DNA from: an uncultured Clostridia bacterium
Lineage (GTDB): Bacteria; Bacillota; Clostridia; Oscillospirales; Acutalibacteraceae
Assembly (NCBI GenBank): GCA_937898625.1
Contig: CALEJF010000007.1
Span: 1 to 36,049 of the forward strand
DNA length: 36,049 nt
Direction: 5' to 3'
Under the pieces are notes generated by a model that searched no databases, was not told the DNA's origin, and worked only from the letters and a program-made list of their open reading frames with translations. This document shows, piece by piece, positions 32,161 through 36,049 of this stretch; the first letter of the stretch is position 1, and each line of letters starts with the position of its first letter. The position numbers and the translations under genes are program-made.

Positions 32161-32193
32161 CCGAGAAAGTATTTCACTCCTCGGCTATTTTTT
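32161..32193. terminator. Bidirectional terminator between rqcH and the exported phosphoesterase
   Basis: CCGAG (32161-32165) pairs with CTCGG (32180-32184), with an inner AGT/ACT helix. A run of seven T follows on the plus strand, and the minus strand sees TTATTTTTC after the stem. The two genes converge here. Confidence 0.75.
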
Positions 32194-33224
32194 TAGTCCA
32201 ATTCAACTGCGTGGTTATATACTGGATACCATTTTGATGATGCAAAATTTCTTGCTCTAAAAAGAACTTGATTTTCATACACTTCCATTTGGAAGCCCAT
32301 TCCGCCCCAAGGCACGCCATAACGATTAACAATCATATATGTTGGAAGATTAACATAAGTAACTCCATTATGTTTTTCGACACATGAGAAGCCAAAAGCA
32401 TTTTCAACAAGAGGTCCGTTAATACCTGTATGCACATGACCACTGATAAAGAAAACATTTTCATACCTTTCCATAATAGCTTTAACAGCATCACTGTTTT
32501 CATTCAGTCCGTTATCAGGCCAGATTGTGTCAAGTCCGTTTACACCATTACAAGGCACATGACAAACAACAAACATAGGAAGATGTCTGTCCGCGGCCTC
32601 TGACAATGAGTCGTTAAGAAATTGAATCTGTTCGGGACTCATATCAGGGGTATCCCAAGTATCATCACCATCATCACAAAGCACAATAAAACGATACCCA
32701 TTTATATCTGTCTTGTAATATGCTTTTTCTATTTTCTCACCCGATGGATTAAATTTATTGTAAAGGTCAACAAATCGTTGCCTAGCACCTTCTTGAGTTG
32801 TATCATCAACATGTCCAACATCGTGGTTTCCCGTTGCAATAACCCAGTTTTTTGCACAACCACTTTCTGCCATAATATTAAAGAAACTTTCAATAGATGG
32901 TCCATCACCATAGTTAGTAAGGTCACCTGAAACAATAAGTGCATCAATTGTATCTCTTGAGCGTTCAAGGTCGTTAAGTCCATTTGCCCAAACCCATTCT
33001 CCAATAGGCCAATCAACATCGATATGTACGTCCGAAACAATTGTTGCATTTAAAAGACAATCATCATACATTTCTTCAAAAACAACAATTTCTTCTGTAA
33101 CTTCTATTGCGTGTTCACAACATTTTTTACTGGTATCTACAATATCCTGAAAAGTCAATCCAGGAAATATTGTAAAAACTATTGCATTTACAATCGAGAT
33201 AATTGATTTAATAGTATTTAGCAT
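32193..33224 (-). CDS. Probably membrane-targeted metallophosphoesterase
   Basis: The calcineurin-like core has all blocks: SDVHIDVDW near residue 64, SGDLTNYG near 98, TGNHDVGH near 130, CHVP near 222 and SGHVHTG near 263. A hydrophobic N-terminal stretch (about 5-24, IISIVNAIVFTIFPGLTF) could be a signal or membrane anchor, though it lacks a clear cleavage site. Between the second and fourth blocks lies an insert with many acidic residues (LCDDGDDTWDTPDM). At 343 residues it is larger than the other phosphoesterase at 10880-11572 and not closely related to it. The substrate is unknown. AAGGAAG lies ahead of ATG 33224. Confidence 0.82.
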   Translation of the reverse strand: MLNTIKSIISIVNAIVFTIFPGLTFQDIVDTSKKCCEHAIEVTEEIVVFEEMYDDCLLNATIVSDVHIDVDWPIGEWVWANGLNDLERSRDTIDALIVSGDLTNYGDGPSIESFFNIMAESGCAKNWVIATGNHDVGHVDDTTQEGARQRFVDLYNKFNPSGEKIEKAYYKTDINGYRFIVLCDDGDDTWDTPDMSPEQIQFLNDSLSEAADRHLPMFVVCHVPCNGVNGLDTIWPDNGLNENSDAVKAIMERYENVFFISGHVHTGINGPLVENAFGFSCVEKHNGVTYVNLPTYMIVNRYGVPWGGMGFQMEVYENQVLFRARNFASSKWYPVYNHAVELD

Positions 33225-33254
33225 AATGTTACTTCCTTATCATCCTTTTACATT

Positions 33255-33282
33255 ATTTTATCATAAAATTATAATAATGCAA
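33255..33282 (-). promoter_or_regulatory. Candidate promoter for the minus-strand phosphoesterase
   Basis: On the minus strand TTGCAT (33282-33277), a 16-base spacer, then TAAAAT (33260-33255), 30 bases before the ATG. It begins right after the terminator of the DUF378 gene. Confidence 0.4.
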
Positions 33283-33285
33283 CAA

Positions 33286-33317
33286 AAAACTCTCCCTGGT
33301 TTTACAGAGAGAGTTTT
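33286..33317 (-). terminator. Intrinsic terminator after the DUF378 gene
   Basis: AAAACTCTC (33286-33294) pairs with GAGAGTTTT (33309-33317), with an inner CTG/CAG helix. Read on the minus strand it ends in a T-run (GAGAGTTTTTTG). It lies 10 bases after the DUF378 stop. Confidence 0.8.
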
Positions 33318-33326
33318 GCTCTAATA

Positions 33327-33542
33327 CTACATTTCTTCATTTGAAACTAATATCTCATTGTGGCGGAATAAAAGGGACAAACACCAGATACCTGCAAGGG
33401 CAACAAGTGTATAAACAATTCTGCTGATGATTGCGTCCTGCCCTCCAAAAATCCAGGCAACAAGGTCAAATTGGAAAAGTCCGATTGCACCCCAGTTAAT
33501 AGCACCGATTACAACAAGAATCAAAGAAATTCTGTCAAGCAT
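33327..33542 (-). CDS. DUF378 small membrane protein
   Basis: A 71-residue protein with two hydrophobic helices (about 4-24 and 40-62). It carries the family signature AINWGAIGLFQFDLVAWIFG; the function of the family is not known. I start at ATG 33542, eight bases after AAGGAG. A GTG at 33551 is fused to the ribosome binding site and is unlikely. It lies 82 bases downstream of metK in the same direction and ends at its own terminator. Confidence 0.87.
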   Translation of the reverse strand: MLDRISLILVVIGAINWGAIGLFQFDLVAWIFGGQDAIISRIVYTLVALAGIWCLSLLFRHNEILVSNEEM

Positions 33543-33624
33543 TATATTCACTCCTTAATAAAAGCATCATTTTATGTGCATTGTTATTATGAGTTTTTTT
33601 TAATGCTTTATTCAAAAATTAAAA

Positions 33625-34815
33625 TTAGTTAATTTTTGCTTTTTCTTTTAATATTTCAATTTTATCTGTCTTTTCCCACATAACATCACAATCAGTTCTG
33701 CCAACATGACCATATGCAGCAAGCTGTTTGTAAATAGGATTACGAAGTTTAAGATTATCAATAATAGCAGCAGGGCGAAGGTCAAATACTTCGTTTACAA
33801 TGTCGCCAAGTTCTGAATCCTTGAGAACACCTGTGCCAAATGTATCAACCATAACTGAAACTGGCTTTGCAACACCGATAGCATAAGCTAACTGAATCTC
33901 ACACTTTTTAGCAAGACCGGCAGCAACAATATTCTTTGCGACATATCTTGCAGCATATGCAGCAGAACGGTCAACTTTTGTTGGGTCCTTACCTGAAAAA
34001 GCGCCGCCACCGTGACGAGAGTATCCACCATAGGTATCAACGATGATTTTTCTACCTGTAAGACCTGAGTCACCCATAGGACCGCCAATTACAAAACGAC
34101 CTGTTGGGTTAACAAAAATCTTTGTATTATCGTCAATAAGATTTGCAGGAACGATTGGTTCAATAACATTCTTTTTAATATCCTCACGGATTTGTTCAAG
34201 TTCAACATCTGCACTGTGCTGTGAAGAAACAACAATTGCATCAACTCTTACAGGATTTCTGTCATCATCATATTCAACAGTAACCTGAGTTTTACCGTCA
34301 GCACGAAGGTAGGGGAGAGTGCCGTCTTTTCTTACCTTTGTAAGTTGAACTGCGAGTTTGTTCGCAAGTGAAATTGGCATTGGCATAAATTCAGGTGTTT
34401 CATCACAAGCAAAGCCAAACATCATACCTTGGTCACCTGCGCCGTTAAGATTATAAAAATCGTCATTTCCTTCTTTGATTTCCATTGAATTATCAACGCC
34501 AAGAGCAATATCGGAAGACTGCTTATCAAGTGCTACAAGAACTGCACATGTATTTCCGTCAAAGCCCTTTGCACTATCATCATAACCAATTTCAAGAATA
34601 GTATTTCTTACGATTTCAGGGATATTAACCTGAGCTTTTGATGTTATTTCACCCATAACAAGAACTTGCCCTGTTGTTACTGTTGTTTCGCAAGCAACGC
34701 GGGACATTGGGTCTTGACTAAGCATCGCGTCAAGAATTGAATCAGAAATTATGTCACAGATTTTATCAGGATGTCCTTCTGTAACAGATTCTGAAGTAAA
34801 TAATAATTTTTCCAT
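33625..34815 (-). CDS. metK: S-adenosylmethionine synthetase
   Basis: Makes SAM from methionine and ATP; it feeds trmL, trmK and other methyltransferases. Motifs in order: TSESVTEGHPDKICDIISD, GAGDQGMMFGFA (hexapeptide GAGDQG), GRFVIGGPMGDSGLTGRK and the glycine-rich GGGAFSGKDPTKVDRSAAY. Length of 396 is standard. AAAGAGG lies ahead of the ATG at 34815. No SAM riboswitch is visible in the 90 bp between its start and the foreign-looking murA segment. A TATAAT at 34837-34832 lies close upstream without a good -35 box. Confidence 0.96.
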   Translation of the reverse strand: MEKLLFTSESVTEGHPDKICDIISDSILDAMLSQDPMSRVACETTVTTGQVLVMGEITSKAQVNIPEIVRNTILEIGYDDSAKGFDGNTCAVLVALDKQSSDIALGVDNSMEIKEGNDDFYNLNGAGDQGMMFGFACDETPEFMPMPISLANKLAVQLTKVRKDGTLPYLRADGKTQVTVEYDDDRNPVRVDAIVVSSQHSADVELEQIREDIKKNVIEPIVPANLIDDNTKIFVNPTGRFVIGGPMGDSGLTGRKIIVDTYGGYSRHGGGAFSGKDPTKVDRSAAYAARYVAKNIVAAGLAKKCEIQLAYAIGVAKPVSVMVDTFGTGVLKDSELGDIVNEVFDLRPAAIIDNLKLRNPIYKQLAAYGHVGRTDCDVMWEKTDKIEILKEKAKIN

Positions 34816-34905
34816 AGTCCCTCTTTAATATATTATAGCCCGAAGGCTTGTATTTTCTTTTTGATACGGCCTTACGGCAGGCCTCCTGACAACATAATTG
34901 CTGTG

Positions 34906-36049
34906 CTAAACCGCTCTGAGCTTTGCCTTCTGCAGCTCCTCAGGATTGGTTACTTTGCGGATACGGCCGCCCAGACTGGTCAGCTTCTCAGGGAAGTCCT
35001 CATAACCACGCTCTACATACTGCACCTGATCCACAGTAGAAAAGCCATCTGCTGCCAATGCTGCGATAACAAGGGCTGCTCCTGCACGAAGATCCGGTGC
35101 GGTCACGGAAGCACCCTCATAATGATCTACGCCCTCGATAATAGCGATATTCCCCTCTACCGTTACACTGCCGCCCATCTTTCTGAGCTCATCCAAATAT
35201 TTAAAACGATTTTCAAAGATACTCTCTTTGATAATGCTGGTATGTCCCAGGCTGAGACCAAGAGTTACCGCAATCTGTGGCTGCATATCCGTAGGATAGC
35301 CCGGATACGGCATAGTCTTGACCTGAGTGCCTGTCAGTCTCTTGCTGGCTACTACACGCACTGCATCATCAGATTCCATAACCTCGCAGCCAATTTCCTC
35401 CAACTTGGCACTGATACACTCCAAATGCTTTGGAATAACGTTCTTGACGGTAATATCCCCTTTAGTAATAGCTGCAGCTGCCATAAAGGTTCCTGCCTCT
35501 ATCTGATCCGGAATAACGGTATACTCCGTGCCATGCAGGCTGGTAACACCCTTAACCCTGATAATATCCGTACCGGCACCTTTAATATTGGCACCCATAC
35601 TATTTAAAAAGTTAGCTAAATCTACTACATGCGGCTCCTTAGCAGCGTTCTCGATTACAGTCTGACCCTCTGCCAAAACAGCGGCCATCATAATATTAAT
35701 CGTAGCTCCAACGCTGACTACGTCCATAAAAATGTTGGCGGAAGTTAAATCAATTGCCTCTGCAATAATACTGCCATGTTCGTAACGAATTTTGGCACCC
35801 AAAGCCCTAAAGCCCTTTTCATGCTGGTCAATGGCACGATTGCCAATAGCACAACCGCCCGGAAGAGCCACGTCTGCGGTCTTGTATTTACCGAGCAGTG
35901 CCCCTACAAAATAATAGGATGCCCTCATTTTACGAATACTTTCACCCTCTACTACAGTCGTATGAATGTGAGAGGCATTTATTTTTACTTTATGTCTATC
36001 TAATCTTTCGATAATAACCCCGATACTCTGCATAGCTGACAGCAATACG
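34906..36049 (-). CDS. murA: UDP-N-acetylglucosamine 1-carboxyvinyltransferase MurA (5' end outside window)
   Basis: First committed step of peptidoglycan synthesis, adding enolpyruvate to UDP-GlcNAc. About 381 codons are present. By family comparison roughly the first 45-50 residues lie beyond the right edge, and the frame stays open there. The catalytic cysteine is in LPGGCAIGNRAIDQHEKG. Later motifs include VGATINIMMAAVLAEG, PDQIEAGTFMAAAAI, YPGYPTDMQPQ, SIFENRFKYLDELRKMG and DLRAGAALVIAALAADG. It ends TAG at 34906. The segment has more G+C and different codons (CTG, CAG, GCC, ATC) than the rest of the window. Hand counts gave 57% and 45% G+C in two 60-base lines here, against 35% in a metK line. 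It is foreign or from a mis-joined contig. Confidence 0.9.
   Translation of the reverse strand, partial: VLLSAMQSIGVIIERLDRHKVKINASHIHTTVVEGESIRKMRASYYFVGALLGKYKTADVALPGGCAIGNRAIDQHEKGFRALGAKIRYEHGSIIAEAIDLTSANIFMDVVSVGATINIMMAAVLAEGQTVIENAAKEPHVVDLANFLNSMGANIKGAGTDIIRVKGVTSLHGTEYTVIPDQIEAGTFMAAAAITKGDITVKNVIPKHLECISAKLEEIGCEVMESDDAVRVVASKRLTGTQVKTMPYPGYPTDMQPQIAVTLGLSLGHTSIIKESIFENRFKYLDELRKMGGSVTVEGNIAIIEGVDHYEGASVTAPDLRAGAALVIAALAADGFSTVDQVQYVERGYEDFPEKLTSLGGRIRKVTNPEELQKAKLRAV

Noticed and set aside
34816..34905. SAM riboswitch ahead of metK
   Set aside because: The 90 bp contain only two small hairpins and no S-box-like core. Such an element might have been removed at the composition junction, but none is visible.
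34861..35607. Plus-strand frame of 248 codons in the murA region
   Set aside because: It is antisense to a clear MurA sequence, shows no family signature and lacks a ribosome binding site.
1..36049. tRNA, rRNA, tmRNA or other structured RNA genes
   Set aside because: Reading the intergenic gaps I found only terminators, promoters and one repeat element. A covariance-model scan would be needed to exclude small RNAs.
1..36049. Known defence, toxin-antitoxin, prophage or integrative element
   Set aside because: No recombinase, transposase, restriction, abortive-infection or phage gene is recognisable, and the gene content is chromosomal housekeeping.

Overview
The window reads as chromosome from an AT-rich, endospore-forming member of the Clostridia, most like the gut Oscillospiraceae/Ruminococcaceae type. 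The evidence is AT-rich coding sequence with AGGAGG-type ribosome binding sites, the Firmicutes order hprK-murB-rapZ-whiA, and spore genes (pdaA, an alpha/beta SASP, spoIIID). The neighbour pairs rnhB-yraN, tig-clpP-clpX and trmK-nif3 fit, as does a BspA-type leucine-rich surface protein. I saw no rRNA, tRNA, CRISPR array, transposase, prophage or recognisable defence system. Most of the window is ordinary core genome, and the accessory interest is confined to a few places.

Layout. 1-2260: the tail of an unknown gene, trmL (minus strand), a small basic protein, the lipoprotein deacetylase PdaA and a spore SASP. 2290-9034: a long plus-strand run of hprK, murB, rapZ, whiA, two tandem signal peptidases, rbgA, rnhB and yraN, with junctions overlapping or nearly touching. 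9042-16043: thrC, a small DUF1540 protein on the opposite strand, a phosphoesterase, tig-clpP-clpX and an EamA transporter. 16081-22718: a polyprenyl-phosphate sugar transferase, a degenerate LytR-CpsA-Psr-like protein and a transglutaminase-like protein. These run without a terminator into folE-folP-folB-folK and a DnaQ-like exonuclease.

22766-25166: a bidirectional terminator, a minus-strand low-molecular-weight tyrosine phosphatase, a GC-rich multi-hairpin repeat element of about 112 bp, and a secreted BspA-like protein with ten 23-residue repeats. 25181-32193: spoIIID, a divergent isoleucyl-tRNA synthetase with a DUF1858 redox protein, then trmK, nif3 and rqcH. 32193-34815: minus-strand phosphoesterase, DUF378 protein and metK. 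34850-36049: a partial murA whose base composition and codon use differ sharply from everything else, suggesting recent transfer or a chimeric assembly join.

Together the genes cover peptidoglycan and envelope assembly (murB, murA, sugar transferase, LCP-like, PdaA, signal peptidases), sporulation (pdaA, SASP, spoIIID, whiA), protein quality control (tig, clpPX, rqcH), ribosome and tRNA maturation (rbgA, trmL, trmK, ileS) and one-carbon metabolism (folate genes, metK). The best candidates for something undescribed are the three-gene envelope cassette at 16145-19589, the conserved-looking C-terminal motif of the BspA-like protein, and the unusual IleS and DHPS active-site motifs. None is proven from sequence alone.
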